DNA of 64,000 nt, from positions 744,001 through 808,000 of the forward strand of contig OX365943.1 of assembly GCA_947243795.1 (NCBI GenBank). Reading direction: 5' to 3'. The DNA is from Saccharomyces uvarum (taxonomy: Eukaryota; Ascomycota; Saccharomycetes; Saccharomycetales; Saccharomycetaceae). The notes under the pieces were generated by a model. The model ran no database searches. It was given only the letters and a program-made list of their open reading frames with translations, and was not told where the DNA came from. The translations under genes were made by a program, and so were the position numbers. Shown one piece after another: positions 1 through 10,600 of this stretch. Within the stretch, counting starts at the first letter, position 1. Each line of letters starts with the position of its first letter.

Positions 1-145
1 ACCCCATGCAAAAAGTAAACACAAATCAATGAATCTTTCGAGCTATTAGAGCAACGAACATGATGATCTGTACCGTTTGAACAAAGTTCTTCCATCACAG
101 GATCCTTAACGGTCTACAAGTATAGCCGAAAGTACTTTAGTAAAC

Positions 146-1840
146 ATGTTTCCGCGAAGTGACCGAGAAGTGGACGATTTGACTGGTAATATGAGCCATT
201 TGGGGTTTCATGATTTGAATACCCCCAAGCCTACTCCCCTAATGATGCAATATGAATCTGCTAAAAACTGCGAAAATGAAAGATCTTTTCCCAAAGTTTC
301 AATGGCACACAAATCAGATGGCCCAAATGATCAAGATGCCTTGAAAGGCCGCATCTCTTTGAACCATTCGCCGAAGAAGCTACCTAAGGATTTTTACGAG
401 CGTGCTTCCAAGAGTCAGACCCAGAGGGTCGTTACTGTATGCCAACTGTACTTCCTTGACTATTATTGTGATATGTTTGACTATGTCATCAGTAGAAGAC
501 AGCGAACGAAACAAGTGCTAAAATATCTTGAGCAGCAGAGAAACATAAAAAATGTGCCCAGTAAGACCCTAAATGAAGAATGGACATCATATTTGCAAAG
601 AGAACATGAAGTACTAAGAAAAAGGAGACTGAAGCCTAAGCACAAAGACTTCCAGATACTAACACAAGTTGGGCAAGGTGGGTATGGTCAAGTGTACCTT
701 GCAAAGAAAAAAGACAGTAATGAAATTTGTGCTTTGAAAATATTGAACAAAAAATTATTATTCAAGCTAAACGAAACAAACCATGTTCTTACTGAAAGAG
801 ATATACTTACCACAACTAGATCGGATTGGTTGGTAAAGCTACTTTACGCATTTCAAGATTCAGAAAGTCTATATTTAGCAATGGAATTTGTGCCTGGTGG
901 TGATTTCCGTACTTTGTTGATCAATACAAGAATTTTGAAAAGTGGTCACGCAAGGTTTTATATTAGCGAAATGTTTTGCGCTGTGAACGCCCTGCATGAA
1001 CTGGGCTATACTCATCGGGATCTAAAACCAGAAAATTTTTTGGTTGATGCTACAGGACATATTAAACTGACGGACTTTGGTTTAGCCGCGGGAACTGTAT
1101 CGAATGAAAGAATCGAAAGTATGAAGATACGTTTAGAGGAGGTGAAAAATTTAGAGTTTCCCGCCTTTACAGAAAGATCTATTGAGGATAGAAGAAAAAT
1201 GTACCATAACATGAGGAAGACCGAAATCAACTATGCTAATTCTATGGTTGGTTCGCCTGATTATATGGCTTTAGAAGTTCTCGAAGGTAAAAAATACGAC
1301 TTCACGGTGGATTATTGGTCACTAGGCTGCATGCTTTTTGAAAGTTTGGTTGGATACACACCATTTAGTGGTTCCTCCAGCAATGAAACTTACGAAAACT
1401 TAAGATATTGGAAGAAAACTTTAAGAAGGCCTCGTACTGAAGATGGGCGGGCAGCGTTCTCTGATAGAACTTGGGATTTGATTACAAGACTAATAGCAGA
1501 CCCTATCAATAGAGTGCGATCTTTTGAACAGGTTCGGAAAATGCCGTACTTCACCGAGATTAGTTTCGAAACATTGAGAAGAAGCTCACCACCATTTATT
1601 CCTCAATTAGATAATGAAACAGATGCTGGCTATTTTGATGACTTTACTAACGAAGAAGACATGGCTAAATACGCAGATGTTTTCAAAAGACAAGATAAAT
1701 TATCTTCCATGATCGATGACTCTGCTGTGCATTCCAAATTGGTTGGGTTTACCTTTAGGCATAGGGATGGGAAACAAGGTTCAAGTGGAATCCTATACAA
1801 TGGTTCAGAACATTCAGATCCTTTTTCAACCTTTTATTAG
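146..1840 (+). CDS. DBF20: AGC-family protein kinase Dbf20 (mitotic exit)
   Basis: A 564-residue Ser/Thr kinase of the NDR/LATS branch of the AGC family, the same length as S. cerevisiae Dbf20. Known role: late-mitosis kinase that works with Mob1 in the mitotic exit network, partly redundant with its duplicate Dbf2. Seen: glycine loop GQGGYGQV near residues 176-183, ATP-binding lysine in CALKIL (K198), HRDLKPEN from H290, DFG at 310-312, then a long charged insert before the activation segment (SMVGSPDYMALE), which is typical of NDR kinases. Residues 90-165 hold the basic, Tyr-rich N-terminal regulatory part that binds Mob in this family. The most divergent part is the first 80 residues. The ATG at 146 gives exactly the family start. 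The next gene, MRD1, is convergent. Confidence 0.96.
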   Translation: MFPRSDREVDDLTGNMSHLGFHDLNTPKPTPLMMQYESAKNCENERSFPKVSMAHKSDGPNDQDALKGRISLNHSPKKLPKDFYERASKSQTQRVVTVCQLYFLDYYCDMFDYVISRRQRTKQVLKYLEQQRNIKNVPSKTLNEEWTSYLQREHEVLRKRRLKPKHKDFQILTQVGQGGYGQVYLAKKKDSNEICALKILNKKLLFKLNETNHVLTERDILTTTRSDWLVKLLYAFQDSESLYLAMEFVPGGDFRTLLINTRILKSGHARFYISEMFCAVNALHELGYTHRDLKPENFLVDATGHIKLTDFGLAAGTVSNERIESMKIRLEEVKNLEFPAFTERSIEDRRKMYHNMRKTEINYANSMVGSPDYMALEVLEGKKYDFTVDYWSLGCMLFESLVGYTPFSGSSSNETYENLRYWKKTLRRPRTEDGRAAFSDRTWDLITRLIADPINRVRSFEQVRKMPYFTEISFETLRRSSPPFIPQLDNETDAGYFDDFTNEEDMAKYADVFKRQDKLSSMIDDSAVHSKLVGFTFRHRDGKQGSSGILYNGSEHSDPFSTFY

Positions 1841-2118
1841 AATTACGCCTTGACGACAGTTTTTTTTTATACATAATGTGATAATGAATGTTTTGATAAG
1901 GGTAGTTGGGTTTACTTATTATTTTTTTTTTGAATGATTAGGAAGAATACATAAGGAGAAGACCGTATGGTTCTCTTTCCTTTTTTTTTTTTTTGACGCA
2001 TCTTTCTGAGTTTTCTGAAGAGTTTCATGCTGTTAAAGTATATAATATGATCTATATATAAAAATATGTTGTTGTTGTAGAATATAATAAAATTCTATTG
2101 GGATTCTCTGGTTGTGAT

Positions 2119-4779
2119 CTAAAAGCCTTCATTGTCTTCATCATCAAGTTCTAACTTCTTTCTACCACCTTTATTTCTTAAAGCTGCCATTTCATTAGTA
2201 GCGACTTGCTTTCTGACTTTCTTGGTCATTCTAGCAATTTCTTCTTCTGCATCCACTGCATCTTCTTCTGCGTATTGCATGACCAATCTACGGCCTAACA
2301 AATGGACACCTTGTAATTGTTCCATAGCATTTTCTGCTTCCTTTGGCAATAAGAATTCCACAAATGCAAAACCTCTTGCAGACTTATCGAATTTCTTTGG
2401 AACTCTAACAGATTTCAATTGACCAAAAGAATTGAATAGTTCGAAAACGTCCTTTCTTGTAGCTTCAAATGGTAAATTCTTGACGATGATTTTACCACTT
2501 TTCTTCTTGGATTTAACATTCGTGTTATTGTTATGAGATGCTTGTCTATGAGATGGTTTTAATTGGATTTTGTGACCATCAATTACAGTACCATCCATAG
2601 CAGATATAACAGCATTTGCTTGTTCTTTGGTCCTAAATTCTACAAAACCGAAACCCATGGATAAAGTTTTGCCTTGATGTTTTGGGTCAGGTTTCGTCTT
2701 TACTTGAGCAACAACAAATCCGGTAAATACTTTAAATCTGTCGGTAAGGTCTTGATTTGTGGTAGAGAAATTTAAATTCTTGATAAAAATCGAGACGGTT
2801 GGACCATCGATAACATCTTCGTCATGAGTGGCTGATGTCTCCTCATTAGAATCTTTGTTTGTTTCCATTAGATCATTCGATGAAGGCTTTATTTCGACTG
2901 GCGCTTCTTCTTCCTTTACAGAAGTGTCATCTACCAAGTCGTCTGACTCAGCAGGCTTAGTGAAACAGTCCTTAGGACCCTTTTCCAAATATATAATACC
3001 ATCTTTGAACCTCTTGTATGATAGTTTAGTGAACGCTGCCCTTGCGGATGTTGCGTCTCTAAATTGAACTATAGCGATTGTACCAGCTGGTGGCATGAGT
3101 AATCTTTCTAGTTTACCAAATGGTACAAACATTTCGCCGAGCTCCTCTCTAGTTGTCCCGTAAGGGAAATTTTTCACTAGTATTACTCTATCATCTCTTT
3201 GGTTTGACGATTTTAGCTGAGAGAACTTGGTCAGTTCAAGACCTTTGGATTCGAAGTATTTCCTAACGTCACCGATGACATGGGCTTCAGCCAAAGCTTG
3301 TTTAACTGCTGAATTTGAATTCTCGGCATCGATCAACTGGGACTTTTCTAAACCTAATTTGGCAGCCACACTACCTAAAACGGCATCTTGGTTCATGTAC
3401 AAGGAGTTCCAAGAAAATGCTTGTTTGGATGCGGCAGCCTTTCTTTTAAGTTCCTTTTGTTTTTTCAACGGCATATTCTTCAAATCAAATTCATCTAATC
3501 TATGACTTTTTTTTTCGTCTCCAGGGAGAATATGCAATAGTCTCCCTTGGAAAATTTGTTTATCCAATTCAACATATGCTTCCACTGCGTTCTTGGGGTC
3601 CTTGAATAGGACATATGCAAACCCCTTGGATTGGCCTGTTCTGGTATCCAAAGCGACGTGAACTTCTTCTAATTCTCCAAAGGGACTGAAAAGCTTCTTG
3701 AAATCATCTTCTCTGGAAGTGTACAAGATGTTACGTAAAAATAAACGACCGGTTTGATTGATTTTTTCAACAGCCCGTTCTTCATCAGTCTTTTGTGGAA
3801 CCACTGGTTCTGGTTGTGTCTCTTCTTTAGCGTCGGCGTTGTCCTTTTGCTCAGCAGCGGCTGCAGCCAACTTATCTCTTGCTTCTGCCTCACTTTCTTT
3901 AATTCTAATACGACGTTGTTTGAACCAGTCAAAATCAGAGACCTGCTCATTTTGGGCGAGGTTTCTCCTTTTCTCGTTTTCTGCTTCATCGTTATCTTCA
4001 TCATCATTGCCTATGGTTGTGTTGGCATTCTCCAAGTTATCTAAACTCATCATCTTTTCTTCCTCTCCTTCATTATCTTGACCTTCATCCTTGTTGGTGT
4101 TGAAAGTGGCATACTCATCATCACTTTCATTTTCAATAACCAGTTTTGGTGCTTCGTCTTTATCATCTCCTTTCAAAGCCAAAGCATGTGCCAATAAAGA
4201 GTTCCCCTGTACATGAGAGCCATCTTCTGTTTGTTGTTGCCCTTTGTCTTCTATACTCTTGTCAATGCCTATCTTTTCCCACGATGTCACTTGTGAACTG
4301 GGCTTCATTGTTTCCATAAACTCTTGTAAATGCTTGTTCTTACGAATCTCTTCATCGATATTGGTGTGCTTACTATCCTCTAGTTTGGTCTTCTTTTGGT
4401 TTTGTTCCTGAAGCACTTTTTCCTCATTCTCTCTGAATCTCTTGTAAGCTTCCCTTCTCTTTTCCTTCATAGGCTGCGGAACTCCTGGGTCTGCAAAACT
4501 TTTGGCCATGGAAACCTCTATCTTGGAAGTGTTTACAAAACTGCCATTGAAATAGTCGACAGCGTCGAAGGCGTCTTCCTCGTTGCGGTAACCGATAAAC
4601 CCAAATCTTCTACTCTCCCCATTTCTGTCTCTAAGAATTTTAACATCCGTTATGAGGTCTGGGCCGCTGCCACTGACAGCTTGATGAGAGTGCTTCTGAC
4701 GCAACCTCTTTGTAAAATGCTCTTTTAGATTATCATCCGTCAAATAGACTGGTAAACCCTTTACAATAATACGAGACAT
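2119..4779 (-). CDS. MRD1: Multiple-RRM pre-rRNA processing factor Mrd1
   Basis: An 886-residue protein (S. cerevisiae about 887) with five RNA recognition motifs. Known role: an essential nucleolar factor that binds 35S pre-rRNA and helps fold and release U3 snoRNA for cleavages A0-A2 in the 90S pre-ribosome. Seen: RRM1 at residues 1-95 (starts SRIIVKGLPVYLTDDNL), an acidic and basic linker, RRM2 at about 345-420 (RLFLRNILYTS), RRM3 at about 530-600 (VILVKNFPYGT), RRM4 at about 665-745 (SIFIKNLNFSTT) and RRM5 at about 764-840 with the RNP1 motif RGFAFVEF. The C-terminal tail is acidic and basic. It is divergent from PIS1; the shared promoter carries PAC and RRPE motifs typical of ribosome biogenesis genes. 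Confidence 0.96.
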   Translation of the reverse strand: MSRIIVKGLPVYLTDDNLKEHFTKRLRQKHSHQAVSGSGPDLITDVKILRDRNGESRRFGFIGYRNEEDAFDAVDYFNGSFVNTSKIEVSMAKSFADPGVPQPMKEKRREAYKRFRENEEKVLQEQNQKKTKLEDSKHTNIDEEIRKNKHLQEFMETMKPSSQVTSWEKIGIDKSIEDKGQQQTEDGSHVQGNSLLAHALALKGDDKDEAPKLVIENESDDEYATFNTNKDEGQDNEGEEEKMMSLDNLENANTTIGNDDEDNDEAENEKRRNLAQNEQVSDFDWFKQRRIRIKESEAEARDKLAAAAAEQKDNADAKEETQPEPVVPQKTDEERAVEKINQTGRLFLRNILYTSREDDFKKLFSPFGELEEVHVALDTRTGQSKGFAYVLFKDPKNAVEAYVELDKQIFQGRLLHILPGDEKKSHRLDEFDLKNMPLKKQKELKRKAAASKQAFSWNSLYMNQDAVLGSVAAKLGLEKSQLIDAENSNSAVKQALAEAHVIGDVRKYFESKGLELTKFSQLKSSNQRDDRVILVKNFPYGTTREELGEMFVPFGKLERLLMPPAGTIAIVQFRDATSARAAFTKLSYKRFKDGIIYLEKGPKDCFTKPAESDDLVDDTSVKEEEAPVEIKPSSNDLMETNKDSNEETSATHDEDVIDGPTVSIFIKNLNFSTTNQDLTDRFKVFTGFVVAQVKTKPDPKHQGKTLSMGFGFVEFRTKEQANAVISAMDGTVIDGHKIQLKPSHRQASHNNNTNVKSKKKSGKIIVKNLPFEATRKDVFELFNSFGQLKSVRVPKKFDKSARGFAFVEFLLPKEAENAMEQLQGVHLLGRRLVMQYAEEDAVDAEEEIARMTKKVRKQVATNEMAALRNKGGRKKLELDDEDNEGF

Positions 4780-5131
4780 AGCAGTGTTGTGCTTTTAGCT
4801 GACTCAGATGTATGACAAAGTGTGTTGCCCTTTCCAAAATCACCTGCTTGTATTATATACAAAACAGCGATGAGATGAGATGAGATGAGCTTACAATTTC
4901 CATAAAAATTTTTCATCCGCTGTAAAGCACACGTCGCTCCGTACGTAAATACCTAAAGTAGAAATACTTACCCAATGGGGAAACTCCCTCCTATTGTTCC
5001 TTTCGTCTCGAGGTTTTTTTCACTTGCAGTATATAAGCAAAAAAGAAAGAAGTGAGGGAATAGTTAATATGTTTATATCCAATGCGCAGCCTGGAGGTCG
5101 TACAGGCAAAAAGGGAGTGTGGCACTACAAG
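4780..5131. promoter_or_regulatory. Divergent MRD1/PIS1 promoter with PAC, RRPE and Mcm1-like sites
   Basis: This 352-bp spacer separates two divergent start codons. A perfect PAC motif (GCGATGAGATGAG) lies at 4867-4879 inside a short GATGA repeat, and an RRPE motif (AAAAATTTTTCA) at 4904-4915. This pair marks ribosome biogenesis promoters bound by Dot6/Tod6/Stb3, which fits MRD1. Near PIS1, CCCAATGGGG at 4971-4980 matches the CC(N6)GG core of an Mcm1 box within TTACCCAATGGGGAAAC. S. cerevisiae PIS1 is known to use Mcm1. Assignment to each gene is inferred from distance. Confidence 0.7.
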
Positions 5132-5794
5132 ATGAGTTCGCATACTACACCAGAAAAAGTCACCACAGAGCATGTTCTGTGGTACATCCCCAACCAAATC
5201 GGCTATGTTCGCATAATCACTGCAGCCCTTTCTTTTTTCGTGATGAAGAACCACCCAATGATGTTCACATGGCTGTACACTACGTCGTGCATGCTGGATG
5301 CACTAGACGGCACCATGGCCAGAAAGTACAACCAGGTGTCCAGTCTGGGGGCCGTGTTGGACATGGTCACAGACAGATCAAGCACTGCTGGTCTGATGTG
5401 TTTCCTATGTGTGCAATACCCTCAATGGTGTGTTTTTTTCCAGTTGTTGCTAGGATTGGACATCACCAGTCATTACATGCATATGTACGCCAGTTTGACG
5501 GCTGGTAAAGCTTCCCACAAAAGTGTTGGCGAGGGCGAGTCCAAACTGCTACATCTTTACTACACCAGAAGAGACGTATTGTTCACTGTGTGTTTCTTCA
5601 ACGAACTATTCTACGCAGGATTGTACATGCACATCTTTCCTGAATACGCCAACTTTGGGAAATGGACCTCTCTCATTAGTTTCCCCGGCTATGTTTTCAA
5701 GCAGACCGCAAACGTTGTTCAATTGAAAAGGGCTGCTTTGATTCTAGCCGAAAACGATGCCAAGAATGCCAATGAGAAGAACAAGACTTACTGA
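5132..5794 (+). CDS. PIS1: Phosphatidylinositol synthase Pis1
   Basis: A 220-residue integral ER membrane enzyme that joins CDP-diacylglycerol and myo-inositol to make phosphatidylinositol; essential in yeast. Seen: the complete CDP-alcohol phosphotransferase signature at residues 56-81, with D56, D59-G60, A63-R64, G73, D77 and D81 in the right spacing. Several hydrophobic segments flank it (30-55, 85-110, 160-200). The C-terminus is charged. I chose the ATG at 5132 (protein starts MSSHTTPEKV) because it gives the family length; the frame is open further upstream to an ATG at 4994, which would add 46 residues with no family counterpart that I recall. Confidence 0.97.
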   Translation: MSSHTTPEKVTTEHVLWYIPNQIGYVRIITAALSFFVMKNHPMMFTWLYTTSCMLDALDGTMARKYNQVSSLGAVLDMVTDRSSTAGLMCFLCVQYPQWCVFFQLLLGLDITSHYMHMYASLTAGKASHKSVGEGESKLLHLYYTRRDVLFTVCFFNELFYAGLYMHIFPEYANFGKWTSLISFPGYVFKQTANVVQLKRAALILAENDAKNANEKNKTY

Positions 5795-6160
5795 TGCGGG
5801 GAGCTTCTCCCATTTTTTCTATTAATTACGCTATTCTTTTATTTGTGTGTAGTTTTATTTATGTGAACTGGAACATTCCTCAATTTTAACTTTACAGTCT
5901 AGTCTGTTGTCTTGTGACATATTTGGCAGGGTGCTCAAATCAACGAAAATTTCAAGTTGTTGGTTGATCCATTTTCTCAACGCGATTTTTTCCAACTTTT
6001 TTCGAGCTACATCCGAGGGCATATTTAATATGAGCCAGATAGAGAAAGAGAAGTGTGTGTGTGTTTGTTGAGCGCATCTCAAATAAGCATTTAGTCTTGT
6101 ATTTCTGCTTTTTGGTCTGGAAAAGAGGTCGAACACGAAGATAAACGTCCCCGAAAGAAA
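5795..6160. other. PIS1-YPR114W intergenic region
   Basis: This 366-bp spacer holds the PIS1 3' end and the YPR114W promoter. A short GT run sits near 6053-6066. The minus strand has an ATG-started frame at 6022-5855 (55 residues, charged amphipathic start) that is probably chance. No clear binding site was recognised. Confidence 0.5.
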
Positions 6161-7108
6161 ATGAATGTCCTATTGACGCTTCCTCAGCCGGAATTCTTCA
6201 AGACAACGGTGATTCCGTGTTTGGTGAAACACAATCTGATCAGATCGGAAGCAATTCTCTCCAACTTACACTCGGTTTTTTACGTTGCTATATTTTACCA
6301 TATTTGGTTTCTTTTCGGTAAGTGGGTCCTATTCCCACCTCTGGCTAGATGGAAACTGAACTACGATCAAGTGCATGGTGAAAAGAAAGATGAGAAGGCT
6401 AGTCCCGAACGCCAAGCTCAACATTACAAGAAGAAATACACTTCGTTGATCAACCAAAGTTCGGTTCACTTGATCTCCTTTTTGCAAAGCATAGTCGTTT
6501 TATACTACTCATTGAAGTTCTTGCTAGATCCAAAGGTGTCAGTCGAGCCCTATCAAACTTCACATTCTCGAGTGTTTACAGAAACCAGAGACACCCAAGT
6601 CATCTGTATCTTCGCCATTGGTTACTTCGTTTGGGACATTTACATCTCCACCATGTATTCCACCTTTCCCTTCGTTGTCCACGGAATCATCTCCACAGCG
6701 GTGTTCTGCATCGGATTGAAACCGTACATCCAGTATTATGCTCCTGTGTTCATGATGTTCGAATTGTCAAACCCCTCCTTGAACTTCAGATGGTTCGGTA
6801 TCAAATACTTACCCCATAAAAGTAAATTCTGCTCCTTAATGCTGCTGCTGAACAATATGGCCCTCATGATCATCTTCTTCGTGGCCAGAATTGCCTGGGG
6901 GTGGTACCAAATTGGCAAGCTATCCTACGACTTCTACCAGATGCGCAACGAACCCGGATTCGCTATCTTCGACACCATCATCATCCTCGCAGGCAATTTG
7001 GTGCTGGATATCTTAAATGTGATCTGGTTTTCCACCATGGTTTCCGTTGCTGCAAAGATCTTTAAGAAGGGGAAAGTCGAAGACAAAGTCACCAAGATTG
7101 AGAAATGA
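6161..7108 (+). CDS. TLC-domain multispanning membrane protein (YPR114W family)
   Basis: A 315-residue protein matching S. cerevisiae YPR114W in length and place. It belongs to the TRAM/LAG/CLN8 (TLC) fold, a set of ER and Golgi membrane proteins, some acting in sphingolipid or lipid sensing. The function of this member is not established. Seen: hydrophobic segments at about residues 40-60, 105-125, 145-190, 192-212, 225-250 and 265-295, with a charged loop near 70-95 (EKKDEKASPE) and a basic C-terminus (KIFKKGKVEDKVTKIEK). The basic tail could carry ER-retention or cytosolic sorting information (inference). It stands alone between PIS1 and RGC1 on the same strand. Confidence 0.9.
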   Translation: MNVLLTLPQPEFFKTTVIPCLVKHNLIRSEAILSNLHSVFYVAIFYHIWFLFGKWVLFPPLARWKLNYDQVHGEKKDEKASPERQAQHYKKKYTSLINQSSVHLISFLQSIVVLYYSLKFLLDPKVSVEPYQTSHSRVFTETRDTQVICIFAIGYFVWDIYISTMYSTFPFVVHGIISTAVFCIGLKPYIQYYAPVFMMFELSNPSLNFRWFGIKYLPHKSKFCSLMLLLNNMALMIIFFVARIAWGWYQIGKLSYDFYQMRNEPGFAIFDTIIILAGNLVLDILNVIWFSTMVSVAAKIFKKGKVEDKVTKIEK

Positions 7109-7671
7109 TTCATGCAGGTACGCCCCAACATGCGCATATACGTATATATAAACTATAAACCTTGTGTAACCTATGCGAGCATCACGAACCTTAAAATTAA
7201 AGGCAAAAAGCAACTGCAATATAGTTCCTACAAGAATCTCTCCTCTTCTTCTCATATCTCCCGTCAACCGGTCTATTCACGTTCTGTAAGAGTATGAGAT
7301 GAGACTAGGCTGTCTTCCCATGAAGAATGCTGAAACTCCATCACGAAATTTTGGGGTCGGATGCGGATAACGCCGTTCTGGCCGCGAATCGGTTTCTTTA
7401 GTTGTTTCATACAAGGCGAAAAAGCTTGGTATTAAAGGAGGAGGGGTAGGTTGCCACATTTGGGGTTTTATTACTTGCAACTCATTGGGTGCACTCTTAA
7501 AGCTTTTATATATTTTGGAGTGGGGTAGTAAATATTGCAACCAAAGCCGGTACAACCAAAGCTAAGAAGAAACTATTATAAAGAGGGCTTTTCTTCCGGT
7601 TTCAAGTTTGCTTTTATGGCTTAGCGTGCAAGAAGGACAAAACGCAAAAGAGAAGTAAGCTTGTTTGACAT
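7109..7671. other. YPR114W-RGC1 intergenic region
   Basis: A 563-bp spacer. It holds the YPR114W 3' end (AT-rich, TATATA near 7142-7150) and the RGC1 promoter. A TATA-like stretch (TTATAAAGAG) sits near 7574-7583, about 90 bp before the RGC1 ATG. I see no further gene, tRNA or LTR here. Confidence 0.5.
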
Positions 7672-10600
7672 ATGTCCGACTATTTCACGTTCCCCAAGCA
7701 GGATAGCGGTGATGTGACGAAACAGCCGGGGACTCCGGGCTCTACTCGGAATTCTTCAAGGAATTTGGAGCTGCCGAAGAACTACCGATCGTTCGGGGGC
7801 AGTAACGATGAGCTGGCGTCTATGTACTCTGGGGATTCTCAATATCTGATGGATATGATACCGGACTCCTTAACACTGAGAAACGAGCCCACATTCGGAT
7901 CTCCGGCCAATCTTACACCGTCCGATGGGCTGACTGGCAAAGACGATTCGGATGTAAAACTTAACGAGTATATACTACCCAAGACAGACTTCAGGTCACC
8001 TTATCATGTTAACGTGCCTATCCCTAAGAAAGCGCCCAAAGGCGAGGGGAAGGTAAAGATCAAACCAAAGGCTAAGGACAAGGCTGAAACATCCGATTTG
8101 GATACGGAAAGCGCTTTTGAAGAATCCCCGGAATTTGTTAGGGAATTTCCGACCGATATTTTGGTTGATAGATTCCACAAGTGGAAAAAAATTCTAAAAA
8201 GTTTGATCGCTTATTTCAGAGAAGCTGCCTATTCCCAAGAACAGATTGCAAGAATCAACTACCAATTGAAGAATGCTGTGAAATTCGCTTTCCTCACGGA
8301 TTTGGAAGAGGGATCGAACAAGCTGGTTGATCCGACTGTCTCGAAGGTGCCTATCAAGAAACCACAGCCGGTCCCTTTGGCCCTCAAAAAAAATGACAAC
8401 AAACTTCAGTTAGATACGGAGGAGCCACAACCTCTCCAGCCAGAACTCCCAGAGGATGTAACCTCTGCCTCTTCTGGTTTCATGAAATTTGGATCTGGAT
8501 CTATTCAAGATATTCAGGTGATTTTGAAAAAATATCATTTATCTCTAGGTAATCAACAATACAAGATTTCAAAGGAGATTGTAGCGTCTCTTGTTCCCAA
8601 GTTGGCAGGACTGCGTAAGGACCTGAGCGCTAAAATCAAAGAAATTAAAGAATTAAACGGCGATTTCAAGACTAATATCGATGAACATGTCAAAATAACA
8701 AGTAGGCTTTTAAACAAATATATTGCCTCGGTGAAATTTGTTGATAAATCCTGTGACGTGGATAATAAACAAAAGGAAAAACTAAAACCAAAGCACGACC
8801 CATATCTTTTGAAACTGCAACTAGATTTACAATTGAAAAGACAATTGCTGGAAGAAAACTACCTTCAAGAAGCGTTTGTAAATCTACAGACAGCCGCACT
8901 ACAATTGGAGAAAATAGTTTACTCAAAAATCCAATGTGCCTTACAGCGCTACTCTGCGTTGATTGATTCGGAAGCCCGTTTAATGATCAAAAACGTGTGC
9001 CGTGAATTGCAGCAAGGTATTTTATCTAGACCGCCGGCTCTAGAGTGGGATAATTTTGTCACTCATCATCCAACTTGCTTGATGAATTTGAAATCGAATG
9101 ACCCGTTACCACAACCCAGAAAACTATCTGATATTGTTTATCCCAACATGAAATCGCCGTTGGCCAAATGTATCAGAGTGGGATATCTATTTAAGAGATC
9201 AGACTCATCTAAGGGTTTTACAAAGGGATATTTTGTGTTGACTACAAACTTCCTTCATGAATTTAAAAGCAGCGATTTCTTTTTAGAGAACAAGCCCCCT
9301 CGTTCAAAAAATAAGACCACTGAATATTCTAACAATAGTTCTGCCAATAAAAATGGCACTGCTAATAGCAGTCTGCCATCTAGTAATGGGAATCAAGATT
9401 TGAAATCAACCAAAACTAAGAAGGGAATGACTTCTTCGAACCTATATCCGGTGTCCAGTTTATCTTTGAACGATTGCAGCTTAATCGAAAGTACTGACAT
9501 AATCTTCACTCTAAGGGGATATGCCAGTTATCACTTTTCGGAGGATCCATCTTCTACAACAGATTCAAGTGCTATTTCTATGACAGGTGCAACAAATACA
9601 CTGGCTACAAAGAAAAGCAAGCACCAGCGGACACCTTCTACTCTTTCAATTGTGTCTGTTCCAAAATTCTTGAAGGGTTCATCTAAGTCAAAAGAACAAA
9701 AAAAGGTTAAAGGAAACTCCTCCGAAACGAAGGACTCAAGCATGAATAACAAGACAAATAGAGAGAAGAACGTTGAATGGACTTTCAAAATTTGCTCTGC
9801 TAGTTCTGAACCGACTCCTGAAGAACTAAAGACTTTTAAAAAATGGGTTCAAGATATGAAAGCTCTAACAAACTTTGACACCACTTTAGAGAGATCCAAC
9901 TTTATTGAAGAAAAGGTGTTGAAAAGTAGAAGTTACAATAGTGGGAAGAATTCCCAAAGCTCCAAACTCACCATGGCTACCACACCAATAGAGAGTTTTG
10001 TTAATCTTTCTGAAAAGGCAACGCCATCGTCTTCTGTCTATAAGCTAAACACCAAGAGGGCAAACCGTCCTCGGTATATTGATATCAATGGTGCGAATAC
10101 GAATGCGGGTGCCATGAACTCTGTATATAGGTCAAAAGTCAATACTCCCGCCATTGACGAGAATGGCAATCTAGCCATAGTAGGAGAAAGAAAAAGCAGT
10201 GCTCCACAAAGTGCCATGAGCTGCGCATTTACAACTCCTTCTTTATCGCCTTATTCGCCTCTTTCTGGGACACATAACCTCTACCACCATTCAGCTGACA
10301 ATTTAGCAATTTCTCCCTCCCAAAAATTATCGCCTTTTGGAGATGTTCCTCAGGTAGCCGTTACTACTCACGGAACGGAAGCGGTTATTCCAGCAAGTGC
10401 GTATTCTGATGACAGCCATAAATCATCTCGCGCTTCCAGTGTTCCTTCGATCGGTAATCAGCGAAGGGCATCCTTACCTTCATTATTGAAAAATGTACCA
10501 GGTGCTTCACCCGGTTGTGTGCCAATGGACGGCAATGTAAACGGATATTTTGGAATACCACTAAACTGTAATTCAGAGTCAAGAAGAGGATCCGAACTCT

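Noticed and set aside
3754-4081. Long frames opposite MRD1
   Set aside because: They mirror the acidic and Lys/Glu-rich codons of MRD1 and have no start or promoter context of their own.
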